A DNA stretch of 64,000 nucleotides from Streptomyces sp. NRRL F-2580 (GTDB lineage: Bacteria; Actinomycetota; Actinomycetes; Streptomycetales; Streptomycetaceae), in the NCBI RefSeq assembly GCF_000720115.1, contig NZ_JOIR01000034.1, positions 41,987 through 105,986 of the forward strand. Direction: 5' to 3'. The position numbers were made by a program, and so were the translations under genes. Within the stretch, counting starts at the first letter, position 1. Each line of letters starts with the position of its first letter. The notes beneath the pieces were generated by a model. The model was not told where the DNA came from and ran no database searches. It worked only from the letters and a program-made list of their open reading frames with translations. Of the stretch, positions 41,753 to 50,073 are shown in pieces.

Positions 41753-41785
41753 CCGGTTCAACCGCAGGATCTGCGGCTGAACCGG
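41753..41785. promoter_or_regulatory. 33-bp hairpin/palindrome containing CCGCAG-N3-CTGCGG
   Basis: Outer arms CCGGTTCA/TGAACCGG and inner arms CCGCAG/CTGCGG pair perfectly except for one A-C position. It lies 160 bp upstream of the solute-binding lipoprotein gene. No intact gene ends here, so an operator or regulatory RNA stem is as likely as a terminator. The inner core matches the palindrome before the chaplin gene. Confidence 0.55.
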
Positions 41786-41944
41786 ATCGTTATCCTCAAG
41801 TTTCGCTCAAATCTAGTGACGCTGTGCCTGCGGGCTTCCTAGCTTCCTCGTACACACGTCTCGACGTCACCGACGTTTCCGCGGTTCCACATGCCCCGGC
41901 GATCCCGGTGGCGCATTCCGCGTTACACCAGGAAAGAGTGCAGC

Positions 41945-42760
41945 ATGAAGGTTCCCCAGGCCGGTGCGGTCGCCGCAGTGATCGCCATCGCGCTGACCGC
42001 CTCCGGGTGCGTCTTCGGCGAGGACGAGGACCAGGGGACCCTCTCCATCGGCATCAAGTTCGACCAGCCGGGCATCGGCATGCGGGAGACCGGCGGCGCC
42101 TTCTCCGGCTTCGACGTGGACGTCGCGACCTACGTGGCCAAGGAGCTCGGCTACAAGGCGGACCGGATCGAGTTCAAGCAGGTCCTCAGCAACGACCGTG
42201 AGCTGCTCCTCCAGTACAACGAGGTGAAGTTCGTCGTCGCGAGCTACTCGATCAACGAGAAGCGCAAGGAGAAGGTCGACTTCGCCGGCCCGTACTTCGT
42301 CGCGCACCAGGACCTGATGACCCGCGCCGACGACACGTCCATCAACAAGGCCGAGGACCTCAACAGCAAGACGATGTGCTCGGTGACCGGCTCCACCTCG
42401 GCCGAGAACCTCAAGAAGAACCTCGCCCCCAAGGCGGCCCTGCTGGAGCTCGGCGGCTACTCGGACTGCGTCGTCGCCCTCCAGGAGAGCCGTGTCGACG
42501 CCATGACCACGGACAACGCCATCCTGGCCGGCTACGCCGCCCGCAAGGAGAACCAGGGCAAGTTCAAGCTGACGGGCCAGAGCCTCAGCACCGAGAACTA
42601 CGGCATCGGCGTCAAGAAGGGCAACAAGGAGCTCCAGCGCAAGATCAACGACGCGCTGAAGAAGATGGTCCAGGACGGCTCCTGGGAGACGGCCGTGAAG
42701 AAGAACTTCGGCCCGAACTACAAGTACGAGCCGGCGCCGGCGATCACCCCGGTCAACTGA
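41945..42760 (+). CDS. Amino-acid ABC transporter solute-binding lipoprotein
   Basis: This is a 271-residue SBP_bac_3 protein. The lipobox is LTASGC (Cys20), so the mature protein is tethered outside the membrane. Domain signs: TLSIGIKFDQPGIGMRET, GFDVDVATYVAKELGY, VASYSINEKRKEKVDFAGPY, and TTDNAILAGYA with NYGIGVKKGNKEL. This is close to the glutamate/aspartate-binding GluB type. AGGAAAG precedes the ATG. No permease or ATPase gene is next to it, so it must work with proteins encoded elsewhere or act as a stand-alone binder. Confidence 0.92.
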   Translation: MKVPQAGAVAAVIAIALTASGCVFGEDEDQGTLSIGIKFDQPGIGMRETGGAFSGFDVDVATYVAKELGYKADRIEFKQVLSNDRELLLQYNEVKFVVASYSINEKRKEKVDFAGPYFVAHQDLMTRADDTSINKAEDLNSKTMCSVTGSTSAENLKKNLAPKAALLELGGYSDCVVALQESRVDAMTTDNAILAGYAARKENQGKFKLTGQSLSTENYGIGVKKGNKELQRKINDALKKMVQDGSWETAVKKNFGPNYKYEPAPAITPVN

Positions 42761-42798
42761 CGACGGCCGGGGCGGGGCCGTTCCCCCGCCCCCGACCC

Positions 42799-42825
42799 GG
42801 CCCCGGTGCTCAGACCACCGGGGCC
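42799..42825. terminator. Bidirectional hairpin at convergent gene ends
   Basis: GGCCCCGGTG and CACCGGGGCC flank a 7-nt loop; the hairpin straddles the stop codon of the PfpI gene (42810) and lies 39 nt after the lipoprotein gene. Confidence 0.65.
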
Positions 42826-43376
42826 TTGCCGCGCAGTACGGTCAGGAACTCCCTCATCCAGCGCGAGTGATCGGGCCAGGCCCGGGCCGAGACCAGGGTG
42901 CCGTCGACCACGGTCTCGGAGTCCTCGAACTCGGCCCCGGCCGCCTTCATGTCCGGCTCCAGCGCCGGATACGCGGTCACGCGGCGGCCGGTCAGGCCCC
43001 CGGCCGCGGCCGTGATGAGCGGCCCGTGGCAGATCTGGGCGATCGGCTTGTCGAACTCGGCGAAGGCCGCCAGGATGCGCCTCACCTCGGGATCGTTGCG
43101 CAGGTACTCCGGCGCCCGTCCGCCCGGGACCACCAGGGCCGCGTATTCCTCCGTGACCACGTCCCTGAAGGCCAGATCGGCCGGCCAGGTGTAGCCGGGC
43201 TTCTCGGTGTAGGTGTCGAAGCCCTCCTCGAAGTCGTGGACCACGAACCGCAGTTTCTTCACCTGCGGCGCCGCGATGTGGACCTCGTAGCCCTCCTCGC
43301 GCAGGCGCTGGTACGGATACAGGACCTCCAGCGATTCGGCCGCGTCGCCGGTCACGATGAGGATCTTCACTGCCAT
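42810..43376 (-). CDS. DJ-1/PfpI-family protein
   Basis: This is a 188-residue class I glutamine amidotransferase-like protein. The nucleophile elbow is AQICHGPLITAAAG with the Cys-His pair, and the conserved Glu and Gly regions are VVPGGRAPEYLRNDP and GYEVHIAAP. Family members include intracellular proteases, glyoxalases and deglycases; the assignment of reaction is unsafe. The start is the ATG at 43376, divergent from the secreted nuclease gene. Confidence 0.9.
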   Translation of the reverse strand: MAVKILIVTGDAAESLEVLYPYQRLREEGYEVHIAAPQVKKLRFVVHDFEEGFDTYTEKPGYTWPADLAFRDVVTEEYAALVVPGGRAPEYLRNDPEVRRILAAFAEFDKPIAQICHGPLITAAAGGLTGRRVTAYPALEPDMKAAGAEFEDSETVVDGTLVSARAWPDHSRWMREFLTVLRGKAPVV

Positions 43377-43594
43377 GGGCTGCTCCCGATGGGGCTGGTC
43401 GTGGTCGGTCCGGCCCCGGCCGGGGCCACCGCTACCCTGCCCCCCGCGGACAGCCGGCACACACGAAGATCACCCATTGTCGACACATGGTTTTCACCTG
43501 TTCGGCACATGACAATGTGACCCTCGCTCTGCCACTGACACTCCGCCAATTCCCCAGGCGGGGACGGTGCGTATGGAGAGGTACCCCCCACCCG

Positions 43595-44413
43595 ATGAGA
43601 ATCTCGCGCCTGACCCCCTGGGCGGCCGCCCTCGCCGCCGCCGCCCTGTTCGCCGTACCGGCGGCCGCGTCCGCCGGCCAGCAGCGCACGACCGCTCCCG
43701 CGAACCCGGCGGCCGCCGCCTCGGACCCGTACGCGGACTACTACGCGAGCGCCCAGGGCAAGACCGGGGCCGCGCTGAAGACCGCCCTGCACGACATCAT
43801 CAAGAGCCAGTCCAAGGTGAGCTACGACGGGGTGTGGAACGCCCTGAAGGTCACCGACCAGGATCCGGCGAACCCCGACAACGTCATCCTCGTCTACTCG
43901 GGCCGCTCCCAGTCCAAGTCGTCGAACGGCGGCGGGGTCAACGACTGGAACCGCGAGCACGTCTGGGCCAAGAGCCACGGCGACTTCGGCACCGCCACCG
44001 GCCCGGGCACCGACCTGCACCACCTGCGCCCGGAGGACGTGACCGTCAACAGCACCCGGGGCAACAAGGACTTCGACAAGGGCGGCAGCCCCGTCAGCGA
44101 GGCCCCCGGCAGCCTGACCGACGCCGACTCCTTCGAGCCGCGCGACGCGGTCAAGGGCGACGTGGCCCGGATGCTGCTCTACATGGCCGTCCGCTACGAC
44201 GGCGGCGACGGCTTCGCCGACCTGGAGCTGAACGACAAGGTCAACAACGGCTCCGCGCCGCTCTTCGGCCGGCTCAGCCTGCTGAAGCAGTGGAACCAGA
44301 TGGACCCGCCGGACGCCTTCGAGCAGCGCCGCAACCAGGTCATATTCGACACCTACCAGCACAACCGCAACCCGTTCATCGACCACCCGGAGTGGGTCAA
44401 CTCCATCTGGTAG
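43595..44413 (+). CDS. Secreted endonuclease I-family nuclease
   Basis: This is a 272-residue secreted nuclease. The signal peptide (RISRLTPWAAALAAAALFAV, cleavage near ASAG) is followed by an endonuclease I (EndA/NucM-type His-Me finger) domain: WNREHVWAKSHGDF carries the catalytic His, and TDLHHLRPEDVTVNSTRGNKDF supplies metal ligands. It would degrade external DNA or RNA without sequence preference. The ATG at 43595 has GAGAGG upstream at a longish distance. Its end overlaps a small convergent lipoprotein gene by 17 nt. Confidence 0.93.
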   Translation: MRISRLTPWAAALAAAALFAVPAAASAGQQRTTAPANPAAAASDPYADYYASAQGKTGAALKTALHDIIKSQSKVSYDGVWNALKVTDQDPANPDNVILVYSGRSQSKSSNGGGVNDWNREHVWAKSHGDFGTATGPGTDLHHLRPEDVTVNSTRGNKDFDKGGSPVSEAPGSLTDADSFEPRDAVKGDVARMLLYMAVRYDGGDGFADLELNDKVNNGSAPLFGRLSLLKQWNQMDPPDAFEQRRNQVIFDTYQHNRNPFIDHPEWVNSIW

Positions 44414-44654
44414 CCCCGGCGCGGCCGCCGTCACGGCGGCCGCACCGTCCGGCGTCGGGTGGACGCGGGGCGGTGGCGGATGCGGAGGACGTGGCGGAGG
44501 GCGTGGCCGTGGCCGACGCGCCGGCCGGGCCGGCGCCCTGCGGGGCCGCGTCGGCACCGCCCTGGCAGGCCGTGAGCGCCGGCGTCCCGCACACCGTCAG
44601 GGCCACCAGTCCGGCCCGCCCGCGAGCCCGTCTCCGGCTGCGCACCGCTCTCAT
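44397..44654 (-). CDS. Small putative lipoprotein, unknown function
   Basis: This is an 85-residue frame from the ATG at 44654. It has a basic start (RAVRSRRRARGRAGLVAL), a short hydrophobic part and a lipobox-like LTAC, then a Thr/Ser/Ala/Pro-rich stretch with no domain. Composition is like other short Streptomyces lipoproteins. The stop lies inside the nuclease gene. It is the least certain coding call in this region. Confidence 0.45.
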   Translation of the reverse strand: MRAVRSRRRARGRAGLVALTVCGTPALTACQGGADAAPQGAGPAGASATATPSATSSASATAPRPPDAGRCGRRDGGRAGATRWS

Positions 44655-44783
44655 GTCGTCTCCCTCTGCCACGTCGAAGCGGAGCGTCAACGTAGTGCCG
44701 GGATCAGGCCGCAACGATGGCCGAAAATCGTTCGTCACCGGCCCGGTGTCGGACTGTTGCAGAGCGCGGACCCGAGTGCCCGC

Positions 44784-46409
44784 TCAGAGCCGGTCGGCGA
44801 GGGCCTGGAAGCCGGACCACGGCAGCTGAGGTGCGCGCGAGTCCCAGACCTTCTGCGAGAGCGCGGCCAGCGGCAGCCGGATGCCGTCCGCCACCTGGGC
44901 CTGGGTCTGGGCGCCGGACAGATCTGCCCAGACGGCGAGGCGCCCGCCCAGGATCTGGTTCCCGTACGAGGCCGGGACGGGGGTGGTGCCGCGCAGGACC
45001 AGCGGGGTCCACTCCTCGTAGATCCGCCGGCCGGTGGGGTAGGTGAACTCGTTCGGCTCGCCGAGCACGTAGTACAGGAACTCGTCGTTGAGGTTCACCA
45101 GCTTGCGGCCCTCGCGCAGGTACTCCAGCGGCGGCCGGGCGCCGATCTCCTTGCCGGTCCAGTACTCGACCTGGATGTCCTTGGCCGCGCTCGTCACCCC
45201 GCCCGCGAAGAAGCCGTCGTTCCACGCCTTGAGCGCCTTGCCGGACGGGCGGACCGTGTCGGCGCGGTCGCCCAGCCAGCCCGTGGCCAGGTCCTGCACG
45301 CGCGCCGAGGGGCCGTACCGCTGCTGGGCCGCCCGGGCGAGCTGCGGGAAGGAGGCCTGCGGATCCCGGTAGACCAGCGCCTGGTACTCGTCGGCCCCCA
45401 GGTGCCAGGCTCCGCCGGGGAACAGCGGCTGGTACTCGCGCAGCAGTTCGTCGACGAGCTTCGCGGCCGCCGGGTTGGATATGTCCACCGCACCCTTGAC
45501 CGCCTTGCCCTGTACGTCGCGCAGTTGCAGGTCGGGGTGGGCGCGCAGCACCGCGCCGAGGTGTCCGGGCGAGTCAATCTCGGGGACCACCGTGATGTGC
45601 AGCCGGGCGGCGAGCGCCGTTATCTCGCGAACCTGCGCCTTGGTGAGGTGCGGATTCGAGACGATCTCGGGGTGGGTGTCGGACTGGATGCGGAAGGCCT
45701 GGTCGTCGGAGAAGTGCAGGCCGAGCTGGTTGAGTTTGAGGTCGGCCATCTCGCGCAGCCGGTCCTCTATCCAGTCGGGGGTGAAGTGCTTGCGCGCTAT
45801 GTCGAGGTTGAGGCCGCGCTGGGGCTTGGCCGGGGCGTCGTTCACGGTGCCCTCGGGGGCCGAACCGGCGCTCTTCACCGCCTGCTTGAGGGTGCGGGTC
45901 CCGTAGAAGACCCCGGCCTCGTCGGGGCCCTTGATCCGGACCGTGCCGTCCTTGACGGTGAGGGTGTACGACTCGGCCTTTCCCGTGCCCTCCAGGGAGA
46001 GCTCCACGTCGCCGGCGCGCGGCGCCGCCGAGTCGCCGTACTTGAGGCCCAGTTCCCCGGCGAGCAGCTCGGCCTCGTCCGACAGGGCGGCGGCGTCGCC
46101 CTGCGCGACGACCACGCGGGCGTCGGGGGCGGGCTTCCAGCCGGGGCCGCGGGCGGGCACGTGCTCGCGGACGGCGGGGATGGTGCGCGGGGCCGTGGAC
46201 AGGGGGTAGGACGGCGTCGGGGTGGGGGCGGGCGGCACCGGGGCGGCATCCGTCGGGGTGGCCGCCGTCGTGGAGGAGCCCGGGGAGGCGGGGGCGCGCG
46301 CCTCGTCCGAGGCGGCCGAGCAGCCGGGCACGGCGAGGGTGACCAGCGCGGCGGCCGTTGCCGTCGCGATGGTCCGGACCCTCCTGTGAAGCCTTGGTTT
46401 CCGCATCAT
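44784..46409 (-). CDS. Secreted GH20 beta-N-acetylhexosaminidase lipoprotein
   Basis: This is a 541-residue glycoside hydrolase from the ATG at 46409 (a second ATG follows at 46406). The signal has a lipobox-like LAVPGC. An N-terminal GH20b-like domain (about 70-185) precedes the barrel, with RGLNLDIARKHFTPDWIEDRL, HFSDDQAFRIQS and the catalytic Asp-Glu pair in WHLGADEYQAL. It removes terminal GlcNAc/GalNAc from glycans or chitin fragments outside the cell. A hairpin (46413-46451) lies immediately before the start. Confidence 0.93.
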   Translation of the reverse strand: MMRKPRLHRRVRTIATATAAALVTLAVPGCSAASDEARAPASPGSSTTAATPTDAAPVPPAPTPTPSYPLSTAPRTIPAVREHVPARGPGWKPAPDARVVVAQGDAAALSDEAELLAGELGLKYGDSAAPRAGDVELSLEGTGKAESYTLTVKDGTVRIKGPDEAGVFYGTRTLKQAVKSAGSAPEGTVNDAPAKPQRGLNLDIARKHFTPDWIEDRLREMADLKLNQLGLHFSDDQAFRIQSDTHPEIVSNPHLTKAQVREITALAARLHITVVPEIDSPGHLGAVLRAHPDLQLRDVQGKAVKGAVDISNPAAAKLVDELLREYQPLFPGGAWHLGADEYQALVYRDPQASFPQLARAAQQRYGPSARVQDLATGWLGDRADTVRPSGKALKAWNDGFFAGGVTSAAKDIQVEYWTGKEIGARPPLEYLREGRKLVNLNDEFLYYVLGEPNEFTYPTGRRIYEEWTPLVLRGTTPVPASYGNQILGGRLAVWADLSGAQTQAQVADGIRLPLAALSQKVWDSRAPQLPWSGFQALADRL

Positions 46410-46412
46410 GCA

Positions 46413-46451
46413 CCCGTGTCCCCGTACCCAACCTGGCACGGGGGACACGGG
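46413..46451 (-). terminator. Hairpin just before the GH20 start codon
   Basis: CCCGTGTCCCCGT pairs with ACGGGGGACACGGG with one bulge. It is 32 nt after the stop of the GlcG/HbpS-like gene and ends 4 nt before the GH20 ATG, so it may terminate the first and also sequester the ribosome site of the second. Confidence 0.5.
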
Positions 46452-46482
46452 CGCGCGACCCGGAGGTCTCGGACCCGTCGTC

Positions 46483-46911
46483 TCAGACCAGGGCGTCGAG
46501 CGCCGCGGCGGCGAAGGCGTGGTCCTCTTCGGGGGATCCGCCGCCGACGCCTATCGCACCGACGAGCCGGCCGTCGCGGTGGACGGGCAGGCCGCCCGCG
46601 ATGAACAGCAGGGGGCGGTCCAGGGCCGTGGGCAGCGTGTGGAAGGGGCCTCCGGGGCGGACCGCTTCGACGAGGTCGGCGGTGGGCGCGTTCAGCTGGA
46701 GGGCGGTGTAGGCCTTGCGGGTGCTGGTCTCGCCGGAGATCAGCACGGCCCGGTCGTCGCGGCGGAAGGCGAGCAGGTGGCCGCCGGCGTCGAGGACGGT
46801 GACGCTGACCGTGGCCCCGGCCGCTTCGGCGGCGGACTGGGCGACGCCGACGAGCAGCTCGGCGTCCTCGGTGGTCAGGGCGGCGACGGCGGTGCGGGTG
46901 GTGGTGGACAT
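46483..46911 (-). CDS. GlcG/HbpS-family heme-binding-like protein
   Basis: This 142-residue protein shows the family pattern ATVSVTVLDAGGHLLAFRRDD, GETSTRKAYTALQL, LLFIAGGLPVHRDGRLVGAIGVGGGSPEEDHAFA. In Streptomyces reticuli the relative HbpS is an extracellular heme and iron-binding redox sensor partner of SenS; this one lacks a clear signal peptide, so it may be cytoplasmic GlcG-like. It follows an MFS gene by 45 bp in the same direction and probably shares its MarR control. Confidence 0.85.
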   Translation of the reverse strand: MSTTTRTAVAALTTEDAELLVGVAQSAAEAAGATVSVTVLDAGGHLLAFRRDDRAVLISGETSTRKAYTALQLNAPTADLVEAVRPGGPFHTLPTALDRPLLFIAGGLPVHRDGRLVGAIGVGGGSPEEDHAFAAAALDALV

Positions 46912-46956
46912 GCCGGTTTCTCCTTGCGGGGGGTGGGTGCGGGGAACAGGGGCGGA

Positions 46957-48198
46957 TCAGTGGCGGGCGGCTGCGACGGCGGTCGCCTCGCGGGCCGCGG
47001 CGGACGCGACCACCCGGCCGGCGCCGACGCTGGCGGCCGCAGCGCGTCCGGCCGTACGGCGTTCCAGTGCGCCGGAGGCGAGGGCCAGCGCCAGGGCGGA
47101 GGCGGCCAGCGCCGCGCCGACCCAGTTCGGGGCGGTCCAGCCGAGGCCGGCGGCGATCACGAGCCCGCCGAGCCAGGCGGCGAGGGCGTTGCCGAGGTTG
47201 AAGGCGCCGATGTTGACGGCGGAGGCGAGGGTGGGCGCCCCGGCGGCCTGGTCCAGGACCCGCTTCTGGAGCGGCGGCACGGTCGCGAAGCCGAGGGCGC
47301 CGATCAGCACCACGGTGACGGCGGCGCCGGCCTTGGTGTGGGCGGTGAGCGTGAAGACGGCCAGGGTGACGGCGAGCGCGCCGAGGGACACGTACAGCAT
47401 CGGCATGAGCGCGCGGTCGGCGTAGCGGCCGCCGATGAGGTTGCCGGCGACCATGCCCAGGCCGAAGAGGACGAGGAGCCAGGTGACGGAGGAGTCGGCG
47501 AAGCCGGCGACGTTGGTCATCATCGGGGTGATGTAGGTGATCGCGGCGAAGACGCCGCCGAAGCCGAGGACGGTCATCGCCATCGCGAGCAGCACCTGGA
47601 CGTTGCGGAAGGCGGCGAGCTCGCGGCGGATCCGTACCCCGCCCTCGGGCCGGGGAAGTTCGGGCACGAGGCGGGCGATGCCGAGCAGACCTGCGACGCC
47701 GAGCGCGGCGACGATCAGGAAGGTGACGCGCCAGCCCAGGGTCTGCCCGACGAGGGTGCCGAGCGGGACGCCGACCACGTTGGCCACGGTCAGGCCGGTG
47801 AACATCATGGCGATGGCTCCGGCCTTCTTCTCCGGGGCCACGAGCTCGGCGGCCACGACCGCGCCGATGCCGAAGAAGGCGCCGTGGGCGAGGGAGGCGA
47901 CGACGCGGCCGGTGAGCATGACGCCGAAGGAGGGGGCGAGTGCGGAGAGCACGTTGCCGGCGATGAAGAGGCCCATGAGGAGCATCAGCATGCGCTTGCG
48001 GGGGATGCGGGTGCCGAGCACGGTCATGAGCGGGGCGCCGAGGACGACGCCGAGGGCGTAGCCGGTGACCAGGAAGCCCGCGGTGGGGATCGAGACGCCG
48101 TATTCGCCGGCGACCTCGGGGAGCAGGCCCATGATCACGAATTCGGTGGTGCCGATCCCGAAGGCCCCGACGGCGAGGGCGAGGAGTGCGAGAGGCAT
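46957..48198 (-). CDS. MFS transporter, AraJ/DHA1 type
   Basis: This is a 413-residue 12-helix transporter from the ATG at 48198. It begins LALLALAVGAFGIGTTEFVIMGLLPEVA, the mark of AraJ/YdhP-like sugar-efflux and drug-efflux pumps, and contains GYALGVVLGAPLMTVLGTRIPRK (motif A) and SLAHGAFFGIGAVVAAELV. It is divergent from a MarR gene with three direct repeats between them, which suggests inducible export of a small molecule. Confidence 0.92.
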   Translation of the reverse strand: MPLALLALAVGAFGIGTTEFVIMGLLPEVAGEYGVSIPTAGFLVTGYALGVVLGAPLMTVLGTRIPRKRMLMLLMGLFIAGNVLSALAPSFGVMLTGRVVASLAHGAFFGIGAVVAAELVAPEKKAGAIAMMFTGLTVANVVGVPLGTLVGQTLGWRVTFLIVAALGVAGLLGIARLVPELPRPEGGVRIRRELAAFRNVQVLLAMAMTVLGFGGVFAAITYITPMMTNVAGFADSSVTWLLVLFGLGMVAGNLIGGRYADRALMPMLYVSLGALAVTLAVFTLTAHTKAGAAVTVVLIGALGFATVPPLQKRVLDQAAGAPTLASAVNIGAFNLGNALAAWLGGLVIAAGLGWTAPNWVGAALAASALALALASGALERRTAGRAAAASVGAGRVVASAAAREATAVAAARH

Positions 48199-48297
48199 GG
48201 GGGAGGTGCCCTTCAGGGGAGAGGGGGAAGCGCTGGTGCGGGGTGCGGTCCGTCCGCGAGGACAGATGCGGTCGCCGCTTACGTGCGTCCACATTAA

Positions 48298-48346
48298 TTG
48301 CAGACGCGGGATATTTGCAAGCGCGGGCTATTGCAGGCGTGGCCTA
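48298..48346. promoter_or_regulatory. Three direct repeats TTGCARRCGYGGSMTA between the MFS and MarR genes
   Basis: Copies start at 48298, 48315 and 48331 (spacing 17 and 16 bp). They lie between the MFS start and the MarR start, about 50-100 bp from each, and are a good candidate MarR binding array. Confidence 0.65.
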
Positions 48347-48394
48347 TCCTGGGGATCACACCGCTCGCACCGCACGCTTCGACGGAGGAAGCCC

Positions 48395-48847
48395 ATGACG
48401 GCCACGGACAGCGGGCTCACCGCCCTCTCCCAGGGCTGGTGCGCCCTCTCCCTCCTGCACGGGCGGATCGAGTCGCACATCGAACGGGCCCTGCAGGCCG
48501 GGCACGGCCTGAGCGTGCGCGAGTACTCGCTGCTCGACGTCCTCAGCCGCCAGCACAACGGGCCGGGCGGGCACCTGCGGATGCACCAGGTCGCCGACTC
48601 GGTGGTGCTCAGCCAGAGCGCGACGACCCGCCTGGTCAGCAGGCTGGAGGACCGCGGCCTGCTGAACCGCTACCTCTGCGACACCGACCGCCGGGGCATC
48701 TACACCGACGTGAGCCAGGCCGGCCTGGCCCTGCTGGCCGCGGCCCGGCCCACGAACGACACCGCGCTGCGCGAGGCCCTGGACGAGGCCGCGCGCAACC
48801 CGGAGCTCGCGCCGCTGGTGTCGGCCGTGGAGAACCTCCGCCGCTGA
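48395..48847 (+). CDS. MarR-family transcriptional regulator
   Basis: This is a 150-residue winged-helix regulator. GGAGGA (48384-48389) precedes the ATG. HTH region: LSVREYSLLDVLSRQHNGPG, LRMHQVADSVVLSQSATTRLVSRLEDRGLL, and the wing RYLCDTDRRGIYTDVSQAG. It faces the MFS/GlcG-like operon and the repeats at 48298-48346, so it likely represses that operon and itself. The single Cys in the wing (YLCDTD) could respond to oxidants or phenols. Confidence 0.93.
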   Translation: MTATDSGLTALSQGWCALSLLHGRIESHIERALQAGHGLSVREYSLLDVLSRQHNGPGGHLRMHQVADSVVLSQSATTRLVSRLEDRGLLNRYLCDTDRRGIYTDVSQAGLALLAAARPTNDTALREALDEAARNPELAPLVSAVENLRR

Positions 48848-48869
48848 CACCCGGCGCGTACCGACTCTC

Positions 48870-49406
48870 CTAGCGCGGACCTCCCGTGGCCGGCGGTGAG
48901 AAGCTCACCGCCCGGCCCGGCGTGATGGAGGGGACCGCCGACGGCCACACCGACCCCGAGTCCTTCGGCACGGGGGGCGACGACGGGCTGGGGCTCACGG
49001 ACACGGCCGGGGGCGACGACGTCCCCGGGCTCCCCGACGCGTCCACGTCCGGGCTCGGCGCGGCCGGCCCGGCGGACCGCCGAGAGGGCGACGGCGAGGG
49101 CTCCGGCGACGGGCGGGACGGGCCGGGGCCCGTGACCTTCGGCGGGGTGGCGGGAGGTGTCGGGCCGGGGGTGGGATCCGGGGGGAGCAGCAGGTAGCCG
49201 ATCCCGGCGGCAGCGGCCGCGGCCAGGCCCGCCAAGGGCAGCGCGAACCGCCGCAGCCTCTCCACGGGCAGCCGCCTCACCTGCGGTCCCGGCGGGTCCG
49301 CGGGGCGCAGCCGGCGGACGTCGATGCTGTCCGCGCGCGCGTCGAGGGCCTGCCGCAGCCGCCGCTCGACGGGCCGTTCGGCGAAGCGTTCGCCGTCACG
49401 CGTCAT
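48870..49406 (-). CDS. Membrane protein encoded with an ECF sigma factor, possible anti-sigma
   Basis: This 178-residue protein overlaps the sigma factor stop as ATGA. An N-terminal cytoplasmic part (RFAERPVERRLRQALDARAD) precedes one transmembrane helix (LPLAGLAAAAAAGIGYLLL), and the outer part is Pro/Ser-rich and low complexity. The topology and coupling fit a partner or anti-sigma for the SigE-type factor, but no ZAS zinc motif is present. The function is inferred from position. Confidence 0.65.
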   Translation of the reverse strand: MTRDGERFAERPVERRLRQALDARADSIDVRRLRPADPPGPQVRRLPVERLRRFALPLAGLAAAAAAGIGYLLLPPDPTPGPTPPATPPKVTGPGPSRPSPEPSPSPSRRSAGPAAPSPDVDASGSPGTSSPPAVSVSPSPSSPPVPKDSGSVWPSAVPSITPGRAVSFSPPATGGPR

Positions 49407-50065
49407 ATCCGTCCCTCCAGAATCCGTTCCAGCGCGTCCAGGCCGCGGCTCGCATTGGACTTGACCGCTCCCCGGCTGATCCCGAGGGTGGCAGCGATCT
49501 CCGCCTCGCTGAGGTCCGCCCAGTACCGCAGCACCAGGACCTGCCGGCGGCGCGGTGTCAGCCGGCCGAGCGCGGCGAGGACCTCGCGGTGCGCCTCGTC
49601 CAGGACCACGTGGTCCTCGGCGGACGGTACGTCGGCGGGCGGTGGCGGGGTCCAGGCCCGTACGGTGCGCCGGCGGCGCAGGACGGAGCGCGAGGTGTTG
49701 ACGACCGCGGTGCGCAGGTAGCCGAGGGCGTTGTCGACCTCGGCTATCTGCTCCCCGTGACGCCGGTACAGGGCCGTGAAGGCGTCCTGGACCACGTCCT
49801 CGGCCGTGGCCAGGTCGTCGACGAGCAGCACCGCCAGCCGGACCATGCGCAGCCGGTGCGCGTAGTAGAGCTCCGTCACGGTGGGCGGCTGCGGCTCGCC
49901 GTGGCCCGCGGGCCGGTACGTGTGCGAGGAGCCGTACGAGGGCCCGTACGGGCGCGGGGAGGCCGGCGGGGCGGCACGCTCGCCGCGCAGCAACGACCAC
50001 AGGCCCCGCCACGCCCGGCCGAAGCCGGGCGTGAGGGGGCCGACGGGTGGTGCGAGGTGGAGCAC
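49403..50065 (-). CDS. ECF sigma factor, SigE70-like
   Basis: This is a 220-residue sigma factor with GTG start at 50065. The region-2 sequence TELYYAHRLRMVRLAVLLVD, then DLATAEDVVQDAFTALYRR, and region-4 LTPRRRQVLVLRYWADLSEAEIAATLGISRG, with AVKSNASRGLDAL, place it in the SigE family of Streptomyces ECF factors. An N-terminal extension of about 60 residues is Gly/Pro/Tyr-rich. It lies 8 nt after an LAXTG surface protein gene and overlaps the membrane partner gene, so three genes are probably co-transcribed. Confidence 0.92.
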   Translation of the reverse strand: MLHLAPPVGPLTPGFGRAWRGLWSLLRGERAAPPASPRPYGPSYGSSHTYRPAGHGEPQPPTVTELYYAHRLRMVRLAVLLVDDLATAEDVVQDAFTALYRRHGEQIAEVDNALGYLRTAVVNTSRSVLRRRRTVRAWTPPPPADVPSAEDHVVLDEAHREVLAALGRLTPRRRQVLVLRYWADLSEAEIAATLGISRGAVKSNASRGLDALERILEGRI

Positions 50066-50073
50066 GGAATTCC

